A DNA stretch of 64,000 nucleotides from Methylomonas methanica. GTDB lineage: Bacteria > Pseudomonadota > Gammaproteobacteria > Methylococcales > Methylomonadaceae. Positions 39,667 to 49,482 of this stretch are shown here, piece after piece; the stretch's first letter is position 1; every line of letters begins with the position of its first letter. The stretch spans positions 1 through 64,000 of the forward strand of contig NZ_LUUG01000117.1 of NCBI RefSeq assembly GCF_001644035.1. The letters run 5' to 3'. The notes under the pieces are model-generated. The model did not search any database and was not told where the DNA came from. It saw nothing but the letters and a program-made list of their open reading frames with translations. The position numbers and the translations under genes were made by a program.

Positions 39667-40264
39667 AGCTGAACAACGCCAAATCGCTTACCTAGCGCGC
39701 AACGCTCAGGCCGATAAGGATGCGATCAGTGTCGAAATTTGTCGGCGCGTCGTGGAGCAGCCCTGGTATCAATCCGCGCGGACAGTGATGTGGTATCTAA
39801 ATTGTCGTTCTGAAGTGCGGACCTTGTCGGCCGTCGCTACTGAATTGGGCTGCGGTAAGGGCATCGTCGTACCCTATTGCACCGTTGATTCCGAGGGCCA
39901 GAAACAACTGGGGTTATGGTATCTGAAGTCTATCGAAGAACTGCAACCGGGCATGTGGAATATTCTTGAGCCGCCTCGCGAACGTTGGCTAGAGCCTGCA
40001 AAGCAAGTGAGTGTCGATGAACTGGATGCGATCATCGTGCCAGGCGTGGCGTTCGATAAACAGGGCGGACGCTTGGGTAACGGCGCCGGTTATTACGACC
40101 GTCTACTGCAAAAAGTCCGGCCCGACGCGGTATTGGCGGCGATTAGCTACGAAGCCCAACTATTGCCGCAGGTTGTAATGGATGAGTACGATGTATTCAT
40201 GGATTTTGTGGTCACCGAGCAGGCGATTTATTCAGGGAAGGGACGCACATGTCGGAGAACCTAG
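39659..40264 (+). CDS. fau: 5-formyltetrahydrofolate cyclo-ligase (201 aa)
   Basis: Recycles 5-formyl-THF to 5,10-methenyl-THF. The C-terminal signature AFDKQGGRLGNGAGYYDRLL and IIVPGVAFD are clear; CRSEVRT is the substrate-side motif. ATG at 39659 overlaps miaA and gives normal length. The next gene starts 16 bases before its end. Confidence 0.92.
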   Translation: MNKAEQRQIAYLARNAQADKDAISVEICRRVVEQPWYQSARTVMWYLNCRSEVRTLSAVATELGCGKGIVVPYCTVDSEGQKQLGLWYLKSIEELQPGMWNILEPPRERWLEPAKQVSVDELDAIIVPGVAFDKQGGRLGNGAGYYDRLLQKVRPDAVLAAISYEAQLLPQVVMDEYDVFMDFVVTEQAIYSGKGRTCRRT

Positions 40265-41394
40265 CAGAATTGAAACGGTTCATTCCCAGTTCGCCGGCTT
40301 TTGTGCTGGATGAAGAGCAAGTACTTGCCAATTTGCAACCCTTGCTGGCCTTGCGGCAGGCCACGGATTGCAAGATTTTGTATTCGATGAAAGCGCTACC
40401 TTTGGCGTCTTTACTGGTGTTGCTGTCTGGGAGAGTGGACGGCATATCGGTCAGTTCTTTGTTCGAAGCGCGCTTGGCAAAAGAGGTTTTGGGTGAAAGT
40501 GGCGGCAGCATCCATCTGACCACGCCCGGCATGCGTCCGGATGAGTTTCCCGAACTGGGCAAGCTTTGCAGTCACATCAGCTTCAATTCGCTGTCGCAGT
40601 TTCAACGTTTGCATGGGTTGGCCCGCTCGTATTCGAAAGGCTTGCGCGTTAATCCAAAGTTATCATTTGCCGACGATCAGCGCTACGACCCGTGTCGGCC
40701 GCATTCCAAATTGGGTGTGGATATTGAGTTACTACAAGACGGTTTGCCGGCCGATATCGAAGGGCTGCATTTTCATACGGTGTTCGCTTGTCAGGATTTT
40801 GCGCCGTTGCAACAAACCCTGGAAAAATTGCTGCCGATTCTGAAACGCAGCCAGCTTGAATGGCTGAATTTGGGGGGCGGTTATTTGTATCACGGCATCG
40901 CGGATCAGGCGCAGATCGTCGAATTGATTCAAAGGCTCAGAGTTGAGTTCGGCGTCGATGTGTATTTGGAGCCGGGCAAGGCCTTGGTTGGCAACGCTGG
41001 GTATATCGTGACGACCGTGCTGGACCGATTTGTTAGCGACGGTAAGGAGGTGTTGATCTTGGACACCTCAGTGAATCATCATCCGGAAGTGTTCGAATAT
41101 CAGCGCAAACCGTGCTTGCTGGAGGACGAAAATGCCGGCGAGCGGACGGCAATTTTGGCGGGATCGACCTGTCTGGCTGGCGATGTATTTGGGGAATACA
41201 GGTTCCAGCAAATCCCGGAAGTGGGCGACAAACTAGTGTTTGCCGATGTCGGTGCGTATTCCTTGATCAAGGCCAATCGCTTTAACGGCTACAACTTGCC
41301 GGATGTTTATGCCTTAGCTCAAGGGCAGGCAACAATCCTCACGCGTCACGATTTCGATGATTATCGCCGGCAATGGACAAACGACGGCAATTAA
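40249..41394 (+). CDS. nspC: Carboxynorspermidine decarboxylase-like PLP enzyme (381 aa)
   Basis: A fold-III PLP decarboxylase. The PLP lysine lies in KILYSMKALP, the phosphate-binding region near LNLGGGYLYH and the active-site Cys in AGSTCLAGDVFGEY. HSKLGVDIELL and HFHTVFACQDF agree with NspC, which makes spermidine or norspermidine from the carboxy form. The usual partner carboxynorspermidine dehydrogenase is not adjacent, so substrate is by family only. Confidence 0.82.
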   Translation: MSENLAELKRFIPSSPAFVLDEEQVLANLQPLLALRQATDCKILYSMKALPLASLLVLLSGRVDGISVSSLFEARLAKEVLGESGGSIHLTTPGMRPDEFPELGKLCSHISFNSLSQFQRLHGLARSYSKGLRVNPKLSFADDQRYDPCRPHSKLGVDIELLQDGLPADIEGLHFHTVFACQDFAPLQQTLEKLLPILKRSQLEWLNLGGGYLYHGIADQAQIVELIQRLRVEFGVDVYLEPGKALVGNAGYIVTTVLDRFVSDGKEVLILDTSVNHHPEVFEYQRKPCLLEDENAGERTAILAGSTCLAGDVFGEYRFQQIPEVGDKLVFADVGAYSLIKANRFNGYNLPDVYALAQGQATILTRHDFDDYRRQWTNDGN

Positions 41395-41417
41395 CTTTGA
41401 TGAAACCGGTTTTTTGT

Positions 41418-41828
41418 CTAAGGGTGCGCGTGCGGCGGCGCTTGGTACTGGTCCAGGCCGGCCATTAAGGCTTCCATTTTTTGAATACTGGCATCGCAAC
41501 TCTCGATGCTGGCTTGCACCTTGGCTTTAAAACGCAGACTCATGCTTTCGCCTTCGCTTTCCCGTTCGGCATATTCGTTAAGGAGATGGCAGGCGTCGTG
41601 CATCGCTTCTTCTGTATTTGCAAAGCTCTCGTTGTCCGGTAAAAGATCGGCTTCACTGAGCATCATGAGTCGACTTAATACCGTGCTCTGGTGACGGAAT
41701 ACCGATTCGGCGTAGTCGGCAAAGCTGTCGTGCTGGCTATTGGCCGGTACGCTGGCGCAACCCATTGCGCCGCAGCCCAATATTGTAAACAGGATTAGAA
41801 ACTTCAAATGCGGTAAAACCATCGGCAT
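41418..41828 (-). CDS. Small lipoprotein of unknown function (136 aa)
   Basis: A signal peptide with lipobox near LGCGAMGC (C19 or C24) is followed by a helical, acidic domain rich in Glu, Met and Ser, ending in an HAHP tail. No family recognised. The ATG at 41828 lies five bases after the methyltransferase stop, so it is co-transcribed; the longer frame to 42146 is a shadow of the methyltransferase. Confidence 0.75.
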   Translation of the reverse strand: MPMVLPHLKFLILFTILGCGAMGCASVPANSQHDSFADYAESVFRHQSTVLSRLMMLSEADLLPDNESFANTEEAMHDACHLLNEYAERESEGESMSLRFKAKVQASIESCDASIQKMEALMAGLDQYQAPPHAHP

Positions 41829-41833
41829 CTTGT

Positions 41834-42751
41834 TTAAGCCTTTTGTGCAGTAAAAATGCAATATTCTGTCAGTTTTTCGGTAAACAACTGATGTTGCGCC
41901 AAACCCACCAGATAATTGGCGGTTTGCGCCTTGGAGCGTAACCCCAGCCATTCGCTGATAGTCTGTACCGGTTTCAGGCGTTTGGCTACTTTGAACATGT
42001 GTTCGACGGAGGCCTGGGTTTGTGCGGTGATGTCGTGGCAAACGATGGCTTGAAAACCTTGTTGCTCCAACAGACCGGTGAATTCGTCGCGCGCGCACAG
42101 ATTTGGCACAGCCCAGCCGTTTAAGCAGGTCACCACCGCCGCCCATTGCTGTTGGTTAAACTGCCTTTGCAACACAAAGCCGTCGCAGACCACAATTCTC
42201 CCGCCGGGACGGAGTACCCGCCAGGCTTCTCTTAAAAACTCCCCTTTGTGTAAAGCATGACAGGAGCTTTCCAAGGCCCAGACCACATCAAACGAGGCAT
42301 CCGGGAAGGGCGTGGCGCAAAAATCCGCGACTTTGAAATCGACTAGTTCGGCCACACCGTGGCGCTTGGCGTGCTGGCGGGCATAAGCGGCTTGCTTGGC
42401 ACTGATGGTAATGCCGGTAACCTGATTGCCATGCTGTTTAGCCATCCAGATTGTACTGCCACCGATCCCGCACCCGGCATCCAGCACTTTATCGCTGGCT
42501 TGGATACCCGCTTTGTCATAAAGAACTTGGTTTTTGTTCAGCAGAGCTTGATGTTGGTCATACGGCTTAGTTTCGTCCCAATAGCCGTAATGCAAGGCCA
42601 GATTGTCGCGGTTGCACCAGGCCACCAGATAATCGTTGTAACAGTCGTCGTAGTGTTTGGCGGCGTCGGCTTGCAGTTCGGTGCTGGATAATTCGGCGTT
42701 ATCGCGCAGGCTTTGGTCGCGGTAATCTTGATTGGGTTCTAGGGTGTACAT
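41834..42751 (-). CDS. SAM-dependent methyltransferase (305 aa)
   Basis: A class I methyltransferase with motif I VLDAGCGIGGSTIWMA, a post-I acidic region GITISAKQ, motif II ATPFPDASFDVVWALES and motif III LRPGGRIVV. The overall layout resembles sterol/tocopherol/cyclopropane-type small-molecule methyltransferases (HYGYWDETK). The substrate is not apparent. ATG at 42751 is preferred; a TTG at 42793 is also in frame and neither has a clear ribosome site. Confidence 0.85.
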   Translation of the reverse strand: MYTLEPNQDYRDQSLRDNAELSSTELQADAAKHYDDCYNDYLVAWCNRDNLALHYGYWDETKPYDQHQALLNKNQVLYDKAGIQASDKVLDAGCGIGGSTIWMAKQHGNQVTGITISAKQAAYARQHAKRHGVAELVDFKVADFCATPFPDASFDVVWALESSCHALHKGEFLREAWRVLRPGGRIVVCDGFVLQRQFNQQQWAAVVTCLNGWAVPNLCARDEFTGLLEQQGFQAIVCHDITAQTQASVEHMFKVAKRLKPVQTISEWLGLRSKAQTANYLVGLAQHQLFTEKLTEYCIFTAQKA

Positions 42752-42807
42752 CGTAGCGGGAAGTGAGGAAAGGGACGGCTGAGCGTAAGACAATGGAAAC
42801 GGCCGGA

Positions 42808-43209
42808 TTAGTTGGGTTGCCGGCCATTATAATTCAGATCGGCGACTTGCTTCATGTTAGCCGATAGATTGTTGAATTGCGGGTGATTGATTTCCAGCAT
42901 AGAAAATATCTGTTTAATTGGTAACGCTTTGATTTGCTCCGGTTCCATCCCAAAGCGAATCTTGAATAGGCTTCGCTGTTTGCCGACCGGTAGCGCTGCC
43001 AGAATTTCGTTTAAGCGTTGATCGATCAATTGCCTAGCCAAGGCCAGTTCCGGACTCACGTTTTCATCCTTTGCTTTGAAATTGGCTTGAGTAGGCGCGG
43101 GTGCCGGCTGATTTGCCGTGGCCGCGCGCTGCCGCATCTCCAGCAATCGCGAGCTTTTGCCTGGATTGACCAACAGCGAATCCGCCGGGCGGGTGGGTGG
43201 TTTAGCCAT
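42808..43209 (-). CDS. Hypothetical protein downstream of tcdA (133 aa)
   Basis: No family recognised. A basic, Pro/Ala-rich N-terminus leads to a helical C-terminal domain (ALARQLIDQRLNEILAALPVGKQ...). No signal peptide or membrane helix. Its start overlaps the tcdA stop by 8 bases, supporting translation as part of the TatD-tcdA operon. Confidence 0.75.
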   Translation of the reverse strand: MAKPPTRPADSLLVNPGKSSRLLEMRQRAATANQPAPAPTQANFKAKDENVSPELALARQLIDQRLNEILAALPVGKQRSLFKIRFGMEPEQIKALPIKQIFSMLEINHPQFNNLSANMKQVADLNYNGRQPN

Positions 43210-43957
43210 GATGTTTGTTATGGGTCGAGTGGGCTGGATCGTGAATCAAATTGCGGATTACCACCGAAGCGCAGACGCCGCCGAATGCAGCGGGCAAATA
43301 AGAGATGGTGCCGTAAGCCGACTTTTTATAATTACTGCCGTCGGTAAACATCAAGGAATCTTTATTGACCACTTCCGGCGAAAACACCACCTTCACGCCA
43401 CGGCTGATGCCGTGTTTGCGCAGGCGGGTGCGGATGAATTGCGCAAACGGGCAGTTATAGGTTTTGGAGATGTCCACCACTTTCAAATGGGTCGGGTCCA
43501 TCTTGCCGCCAGCGCCCATGGAGCTGACGATTTTCATGTTGCGGGCTTTGGCGGCGCGAATCAGCGTGATTTTTGGCGTCAGACTGTCGATGGCGTCTAC
43601 CACGTAGTCGTAATGCCGGCTCAATAGCGCGTCGGCGGTATCGGGGGTGATGAATTCGTGTTTGATGGTCAGTTTTAACTCGGGATTGATCGCCAGCAAG
43701 CGCTCGCCCATGATGTCAGCCTTGGACTGACCGTGCGTGGTCGATAGTGCCGGCAACTGCCGGTTGCGATTACTGGGATCGACCACATCGCCATCGACGA
43801 TAGTCATCGCGCCAACCCCGGCCCGGCAGATAAATTCGGCCGCAAACGAGCCCACACCGCCCATGCCAACCACCAACACATGAGATTGCTGTAGCTTGTC
43901 GAGTTTGGGCTTGCCGATCAACAGTTCGGTACGGGACAGCCAGCTTAGATTAGTCAT
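43202..43957 (-). CDS. tcdA: tRNA threonylcarbamoyladenosine dehydratase TcdA (251 aa)
   Basis: An E1-like ATPase that cyclises t6A to ct6A in tRNA. VLVVGMGGVGSFAAEFICRAG is the nucleotide-binding loop, DGDVVDPSNRNRQL the adenylation motif, and SMGAGGKMDPT a conserved loop. It overlaps the TatD gene by 8 bases. tsaE, for the preceding t6A step, lies 8 kb away in the same window. Confidence 0.94.
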   Translation of the reverse strand: MTNLSWLSRTELLIGKPKLDKLQQSHVLVVGMGGVGSFAAEFICRAGVGAMTIVDGDVVDPSNRNRQLPALSTTHGQSKADIMGERLLAINPELKLTIKHEFITPDTADALLSRHYDYVVDAIDSLTPKITLIRAAKARNMKIVSSMGAGGKMDPTHLKVVDISKTYNCPFAQFIRTRLRKHGISRGVKVVFSPEVVNKDSLMFTDGSNYKKSAYGTISYLPAAFGGVCASVVIRNLIHDPAHSTHNKHHG

Positions 43958-44651
43958 TCAGAAATACTCGTTTGAAATTGCTCATGATGTGTTGCCGCAA
44001 AGAGGCATTGTCGAGGCCGAGCATTTTAGCCGCAGCGGCGTATATCGCGTCAATGGATACATTCGCAGCGTCGGTTTCCAGAAATACGCGATCAAACGGC
44101 GTTCGGCTTAGTGCTTCTCCGGCATGACTGCGAGGATTCAGCAAGGCGGTCCCAAAGGACAGATAAAACCCGTGTCTTATCAATTGCTCGGCTAGGGCAG
44201 GGTTGCCGTTAAAGCCGTGAATGATCCAGGGTGTCTTGGCGTTTGGCGTGGATTTTTTAATCCGGATCAGCTCGTTAAAGGCGCGTACGCAATGGATGAT
44301 CAGCGGCTTGCCAAGTTGGTTGGCTAGATTGATTTGGCTTACGAATGCTGTGGCTTGTGTTGCCAAAGCTGCAAAAATAGCATTATCCAGTCCGCATTCG
44401 CCGATTGCCAGTAGGTTTGGGTCCATACCTGCCGCACTAATTTTCCCTAAAGCTGTTTGCGTGTCTTCTTGGTCGAGATGCCAGGGGTGCAAGCCCAGGC
44501 TGTAGAAACCGTCTGGCGTTGCCGCGGTGTCGAAATCCTTGGTGCCGATGCTGATCACTTCAATGGTCTGATTTGCGCCGGTTTGGTGGCAATGGATGTC
44601 AATGTAGACATCGGCTAAGCTCAGCGCTTCTAGACCTGTTTCAATTTTCAT
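43950..44651 (-). CDS. TatD family metal-dependent hydrolase (233 aa)
   Basis: A TIM-barrel nuclease-like hydrolase. Metal-binding motifs are IDIHCH, GECGLD, IHCVRAF, IIHGFNG and the Asp in ETDA. It is a little shorter than TatD proper, closer to YjjV-like members. Substrate unknown; relatives have DNase or D-aminoacyl-tRNA deacylase-like activities. First gene of the TatD-tcdA operon, divergent from ettA. Confidence 0.88.
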   Translation of the reverse strand: MKIETGLEALSLADVYIDIHCHQTGANQTIEVISIGTKDFDTAATPDGFYSLGLHPWHLDQEDTQTALGKISAAGMDPNLLAIGECGLDNAIFAALATQATAFVSQINLANQLGKPLIIHCVRAFNELIRIKKSTPNAKTPWIIHGFNGNPALAEQLIRHGFYLSFGTALLNPRSHAGEALSRTPFDRVFLETDAANVSIDAIYAAAAKMLGLDNASLRQHIMSNFKRVFLND

Positions 44652-44744
44652 TGAATTGCCACCTGTTACTCGATAAAAATTAACACCCTTAAAAAACCGT
44701 TATCGCACGGTATAATGCTATTTTATTTCTTCAGCAGAAAAACA

Positions 44745-46409
44745 ATGGCGCAATATATTTTCTCGATGAACCGGGTCGGCAAGATCGTACCGCCCAAAAA
44801 GCATATTCTTAAGGATATTTCCCTATCGTTTTTTCCCGGCGCGAAAATCGGTGTATTGGGCTTGAATGGTTCCGGTAAATCCACGCTGCTGCGCATCATG
44901 GCCGGCATCGACAAGGAAATTGAAGGTGAAGCGATTCCGCTGAAAGGTACCAAAATCGGCTATCTGCCTCAGGAACCACAACTCGATCCGAATAAGACCG
45001 TGCGCGGCAATATCGAAGAAGCCGTTGCGGAAATCAAAGACGTACTGGCCAGGTTAGACGCGGTCTACGCCGCTTACGCCGATGCCGACGCTGATTTTGA
45101 CGCGCTTGCCGCCGAGCAGGCCAAGCTGGAAGACATTATTAACGCCTGTGACGGTCATAATCTGGAACGTACGCTGGAAGTGGCTGCGGATGCCTTGCGC
45201 CTGCCGGATTGGGATGCCGATGTCACTAAATTGTCCGGTGGTGAAAAGCGCCGGGTGGCGCTGTGCCGTTTATTGCTGTCCAAGCCCGATATGTTGTTGC
45301 TCGACGAACCTACCAACCATTTGGATGCCGAATCGGTGGCCTGGCTGGAGCGCTTCCTGCATGACTATCCCGGCACCGTGGTAGCGGTAACCCATGATAG
45401 ATACTTCCTTGATAATGTGGCCGGCTGGATCTTGGAGCTGGACCGTGGCATGGGTATTCCCTGGGAAGGCAATTATTCGTCCTGGCTGGAACAAAAGGAA
45501 AAACGCCTGGAGTTGGAGGAAAAACAGGAATCTTCTCGGCAAAAAGCCATGAAAGCCGAATTGGAGTGGGTGCGTTCCAACCAAAAAGGCCGGCACGCGA
45601 AGAGCAAGGCACGTTTGGCGCGTTTTGAAGAGTTGTCGTCGGTCGAAACGCAAAAACGTAACGAGACCCAGGAAATTTATATTCCACCCGGTCCGCGTCT
45701 GGGCGATGTAGTGATCGAAGTCGATAACATCAGTAAAGGTTTTGGCGATAGATTGTTGATCAACAATCTCAGTTTCAAACTGCCGCCGGGTGGGATTGTC
45801 GGTATTATCGGGCCTAATGGGGCTGGTAAAACCACGCTGTTTCGGATGATGGCTGGTTTTGAGAAACCGGATTCCGGCGACATCAAATTCGGCCAAACCG
45901 TGCAGATGGCTTATGTGGACCAGTTGCGCGATGACATGGATAACAACAAGACGGTTTGGGAAGAAATCTCAGACGGTTTGGACATGATCACGGTCGGCAA
46001 ATACGAGACTCCGTCGCGGGCTTATATCGGCCGCTTCAATTTTAAAGGCGGAGATCAGCAAAAACGCATCGGCGAATTGTCCGGCGGCGAACGCAACCGC
46101 GTACACTTGGCCAAGCTGTTGAAAAGCGGCGGCAACGTGTTGCTGCTTGACGAGCCAACTAACGATTTGGACGTGGAAACCTTGCGGGCACTTGAAGAGG
46201 CCTTGCTGGCGTTCCCCGGTTGCGCGGTGGTGATTTCGCATGATCGTTGGTTTTTGGATCGTATTGCCACACACATGTTGGCATTCGAAGGCGATAGTGA
46301 AGTGGTGTGGTTTGAAGGTAATTACGCGGATTACGAAGCCGATAGGCATCGTCGTTTGGGCACCGATGCCGATAACCCGCATCGTCTCAAATATAAAAAA
46401 ATCGGCTAA
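44745..46409 (+). CDS. ettA: Energy-dependent translational throttle protein EttA (554 aa)
   Basis: An ABC-F protein that gates the ribosomal E site according to ATP level. Two ATPase cassettes: [17 protein letters not shown] with [16 protein letters not shown], and [17 protein letters not shown] with [15 protein letters not shown], joined by a charged linker. The N-terminus [18 protein letters not shown] is typical of EttA. ATG at 44745 gives the E. coli-like length. Confidence 0.95.
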   Translation: MAQYIFSMNRVGKIVPPKKHILKDISLSFFPGAKIGVLGLNGSGKSTLLRIMAGIDKEIEGEAIPLKGTKIGYLPQEPQLDPNKTVRGNIEEAVAEIKDVLARLDAVYAAYADADADFDALAAEQAKLEDIINACDGHNLERTLEVAADALRLPDWDADVTKLSGGEKRRVALCRLLLSKPDMLLLDEPTNHLDAESVAWLERFLHDYPGTVVAVTHDRYFLDNVAGWILELDRGMGIPWEGNYSSWLEQKEKRLELEEKQESSRQKAMKAELEWVRSNQKGRHAKSKARLARFEELSSVETQKRNETQEIYIPPGPRLGDVVIEVDNISKGFGDRLLINNLSFKLPPGGIVGIIGPNGAGKTTLFRMMAGFEKPDSGDIKFGQTVQMAYVDQLRDDMDNNKTVWEEISDGLDMITVGKYETPSRAYIGRFNFKGGDQQKRIGELSGGERNRVHLAKLLKSGGNVLLLDEPTNDLDVETLRALEEALLAFPGCAVVISHDRWFLDRIATHMLAFEGDSEVVWFEGNYADYEADRHRRLGTDADNPHRLKYKKIG

Positions 46410-46420
46410 GCTGAACTTAA

Positions 46421-46452
46421 GCAGCCGTTGTTATTTTTGCAACGGCTTTGCT
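46421..46452 (+). terminator. Probable terminator after ettA
   Basis: AGCCGTTG (46423-46430) pairs with CAACGGCT (46440-46447) around a T-rich loop, with additional GC pairs outside. No long T-tract follows. Confidence 0.55.
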
Positions 46453-46600
46453 AATTAAGATCAGATTGAACTTGAAATAGCGCAGACCAGTCCCAAAGTC
46501 ATTAAAAGTTTTTTATTGATCCGAACCCCGCGTGTTGAAATTGGCGGGTGTAGCGGGTAATGTATTAATAGCGCACCGAACAATAATAAGGAGAAATAGG

Positions 46601-46843
46601 ATGTCGAAAGCACAAAACTTGCAGGACAACTTTTTGAATGCCCTCAGAAAAGAACACACTCCCGTGTCAATTTTTTTGGTGAACGGTATCAAACTGCAAG
46701 GCCGCGTCGATTCTTTCGACCAATACGTGGTGATGCTGAAAAACACTGTGAATCAAATGGTTTACAAGCACGCCATATCCACTATCGTTCCCGGCAAAAA
46801 TGTCACAATGCACCGTGACCCCGACGTTAGCGATGAAAGCTAA
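46601..46843 (+). CDS. hfq: RNA chaperone Hfq (80 aa)
   Basis: A hexameric Sm-like protein that pairs small RNAs with mRNAs. Sm1 motif [19 protein letters not shown] and Sm2 motif [10 protein letters not shown] are both present, with a short acidic C-terminus (DPDVSDES). ATG at 46601 with AAGGAG at 46588-46593. hflX follows after 11 bases. Confidence 0.98.
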   Translation: MSKAQNLQDNFLNALRKEHTPVSIFLVNGIKLQGRVDSFDQYVVMLKNTVNQMVYKHAISTIVPGKNVTMHRDPDVSDES

Positions 46844-46854
46844 GAGGTTATTTT

Positions 46855-48120
46855 TTGTTTGAACGTCCCGATGCGGGTGAACGAGCCATTCTCGTTCACC
46901 TCAATTTGCAAGCTGGTCAAGAAGACCTCGACGAGCTGAAAGAACTAACCAAATCCGCAGGCGCCCAACCCACTCATGTAGTAACTGGAAGCCGGTATCG
47001 GCCTGATCCGAAATATTTCGTTGGCACTGGTAAGGTTGAAGAAATCAGGGCGGCGATCATCGAGCACGAAGCCAATATCGTTATTGTCAATCATCCGCTA
47101 ACACCCAGCCAAGAGCGCAATCTGGAAAAAGCGTTGGAAGTTCGGGTGGTCGATCGCAACGGCCTGATTCTGGATATTTTTGCGCAGCGGGCGCAAACCT
47201 TCGAAGGTAAATTGCAGGTCGAACTGGCGCAGCTCAAACATCTGTCTACCCGATTGATTCGCGGCTGGACGCATTTGGAGCGGCAAAAAGGCGGTATTGG
47301 TTTGCGCGGTCCGGGTGAAACGCAGCTGGAGACTGACAGGCGGTTGCTGGCTGTACGCATCAAGCAGATTCAACAGCGCCTAGGTAAGGTTGAAAAGCAG
47401 CGCCATCAAGGCCGCAGTAAGCGTAAAAAGGCCGAAATTCCTACCGTATCCCTGGTTGGATATACCAATGCCGGTAAGTCGACGCTGTTTAATACGTTAA
47501 CCGGTGCCGGTATTTATGCGGCGGATCAATTGTTTGCCACTCTGGATCCTACCTTGCGGCAATTGTCGCTCAGTAATGGTGGCGAAATCATTTTGGCGGA
47601 TACCGTTGGCTTTATTCGGCATTTGCCGCATGAATTGGTGGCGGCATTCCGATCCACTTTGCAGGAAGCCAGTGAGGCGGATTTACTGTTGCATGTGATC
47701 GATGCAGCCGCTGAAGATCGTGAAGACACGATCTATCAGGTTAACCAAGTTTTAAATGATATTGATGCCGCCAAAATCCCACAGTTGATGGTTTTAAACA
47801 AAATCGATTTACTCGAGGATGTTGCGCCGCACATTGACTACGATGCCGACGGTAAACCCGTCAGCGTCTGGATTTCCGCGCAAAACGGGGTAGGCTGTGA
47901 TTTGTTGCAGCAGGCCTTGTCCGAGTTATTTGCTAGCAGCAAGGTGATTCGAAAATGCTATTTGCCAGCCGGCCAAGTAGGATTAAAGGCTAAGTTATTT
48001 ACTTTTGTGAAAATAATCGACGAAGTAAATAACGATAGCGGCGACTGCGAATTGACGATAGAAATCGACAAAAAGCATTTGGGCTTGTTGAAGGGTATTG
48101 ATGTTCATGAGCAGGTTTAA
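46855..48120 (+). CDS. hflX: GTPase HflX (421 aa)
   Basis: A ribosome-associated GTPase that splits stalled ribosomes. The N-terminal HflX domain ends near GGIGLRGPGETQLETDRR, then G1 GYTNAGKSTLFN, G3 DTVGFI and G4 NKID. TTG start at 46855 (FERPDAGERA) with AGAGG upstream agrees with the family N-terminus. Same operon as hfq. Confidence 0.95.
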   Translation: MFERPDAGERAILVHLNLQAGQEDLDELKELTKSAGAQPTHVVTGSRYRPDPKYFVGTGKVEEIRAAIIEHEANIVIVNHPLTPSQERNLEKALEVRVVDRNGLILDIFAQRAQTFEGKLQVELAQLKHLSTRLIRGWTHLERQKGGIGLRGPGETQLETDRRLLAVRIKQIQQRLGKVEKQRHQGRSKRKKAEIPTVSLVGYTNAGKSTLFNTLTGAGIYAADQLFATLDPTLRQLSLSNGGEIILADTVGFIRHLPHELVAAFRSTLQEASEADLLLHVIDAAAEDREDTIYQVNQVLNDIDAAKIPQLMVLNKIDLLEDVAPHIDYDADGKPVSVWISAQNGVGCDLLQQALSELFASSKVIRKCYLPAGQVGLKAKLFTFVKIIDEVNNDSGDCELTIEIDKKHLGLLKGIDVHEQV

Positions 48121-48287
48121 CTGGCCGATTGCCGGAACAATCACCTAGTTATTTGCTCGGAAATGGCTAACTTACGATAGAATGGCGGTTTTTCGCATAG
48201 ACAAGCCAAGGCTTCGAGTGATCGAGCAGCTTGTCCTTACGAGATGCAGCTCTAGAGTTTTCAAATCCAATTATTGGAGTGTTTGGT

Positions 48288-49481
48288 ATGTCTTGGAATG
48301 AACCCGGCGGTGGTAAAAAAGACCCCTGGAGTGGTCGTAATGATAAGAATGATCCACCCGATTTGGACGAGGTAATTCGTTCGCTACAGGACAAACTGGG
48401 CGGTATTTTCGGTGGCGGTTCCAAAGGTGGTCTCGGCAGCGGGCCGTCAATGAAAGGCGTCGGTTTGCTGGCTGCCGGTGCACTGGTCCTCTGGGGTTTG
48501 AGCGGGTTTTATACCGTGGACGAAGGTACACGTGGCGTGGTCACCCGCTTTGGTGCCTATGTCAATACCACTCAGCCGGGTCTGAACTGGCATATCCCGT
48601 CGCCTGTAGAGCAGGTAGCGGTCATCAATGTCGAGCAACAACGCTTTATCGAAGTGGGTTACCGCTCCGGCGGCGGGCAGGGTATGGGCTCAGTGCCCAA
48701 GGAAGCGATGATGCTGACTAAAGACGAAAATATCGTCGACGTCCGTCTGGCTGTCCAATACCAAGTTAAGGACGCCAAGGATTATGCGTTTAACGTCCTG
48801 GATCCAGCCTCAACTCTAAAACAAGTTACCGAAAGCGTGCAGCGCGGTGTAATCGGTCGTAGCGATATGGACTTTGTGCTGACCGAAGGCCGTAGCGACA
48901 TCGTGCTGGCGATTAAATCGGAAATTCAGTCGGTAATGGATGCGTACAAAACCGGTATATTGATCACCAGCGTCAATTTGCAAGACGCGCAGCCGCCCGA
49001 ACAAGTGCAAGGTTCTTTCGAAGACGCGATCAAGGCGCGGGAAGACAAGCAGCGTTTGATTAACGAAGCGGAAGCGTATTCGAACGATGTGGTGCCTAAG
49101 GCGCGCGGTGCGGCTTCACGTATCGTGCAAGAGTCCGAAGGTTATAAAGAAAAAGTGATTGCCCGCGCGAATGGTGATGTCAGCCGCTTCTCGCAATTGT
49201 TAACGGAATACAAAAAAGCGCCGGCTGTAACCAAGCAGCGTATGTATATCGAAGCGATGGAGTTGGTTCTGGGCCGCTCCAACAACGTACTGGTTGATGT
49301 TAAAGGCGGTAACAACATTATGTATCTGCCGCTGGAGAAGTTGGCGAACAAGGCTGTCGAGGACGCCGCGCCGGCACCAGTAATCAGTCACGAACCAGTT
49401 TCTTTAACGTCTCAACCCGTGAAAGAAATTAAAACCGATGTGCGTGCGTCAAGCCGTGAACGCGATGTGAGAGGACGCTAA
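48288..49481 (+). CDS. hflK: FtsH modulator HflK (397 aa)
   Basis: An inner-membrane SPFH protein that with HflC encloses FtsH. A Gly-rich cytosolic N-terminus (MSWNEPGGGKKDPWSGR), one membrane helix (GVGLLAAGALVLWGLSGFYTV), and an SPFH/band-7 domain follow. ATG at 48288 has TTGGAG upstream. hflC starts two bases after the stop. Confidence 0.96.
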   Translation: MSWNEPGGGKKDPWSGRNDKNDPPDLDEVIRSLQDKLGGIFGGGSKGGLGSGPSMKGVGLLAAGALVLWGLSGFYTVDEGTRGVVTRFGAYVNTTQPGLNWHIPSPVEQVAVINVEQQRFIEVGYRSGGGQGMGSVPKEAMMLTKDENIVDVRLAVQYQVKDAKDYAFNVLDPASTLKQVTESVQRGVIGRSDMDFVLTEGRSDIVLAIKSEIQSVMDAYKTGILITSVNLQDAQPPEQVQGSFEDAIKAREDKQRLINEAEAYSNDVVPKARGAASRIVQESEGYKEKVIARANGDVSRFSQLLTEYKKAPAVTKQRMYIEAMELVLGRSNNVLVDVKGGNNIMYLPLEKLANKAVEDAAPAPVISHEPVSLTSQPVKEIKTDVRASSRERDVRGR

Positions 49482-49482
49482 G

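Noticed and set aside
41829-42146. Long N-terminal extension of the small lipoprotein
   Set aside because: It is antisense-free shadow sequence inside the methyltransferase gene; the lipoprotein signal begins at 41828.
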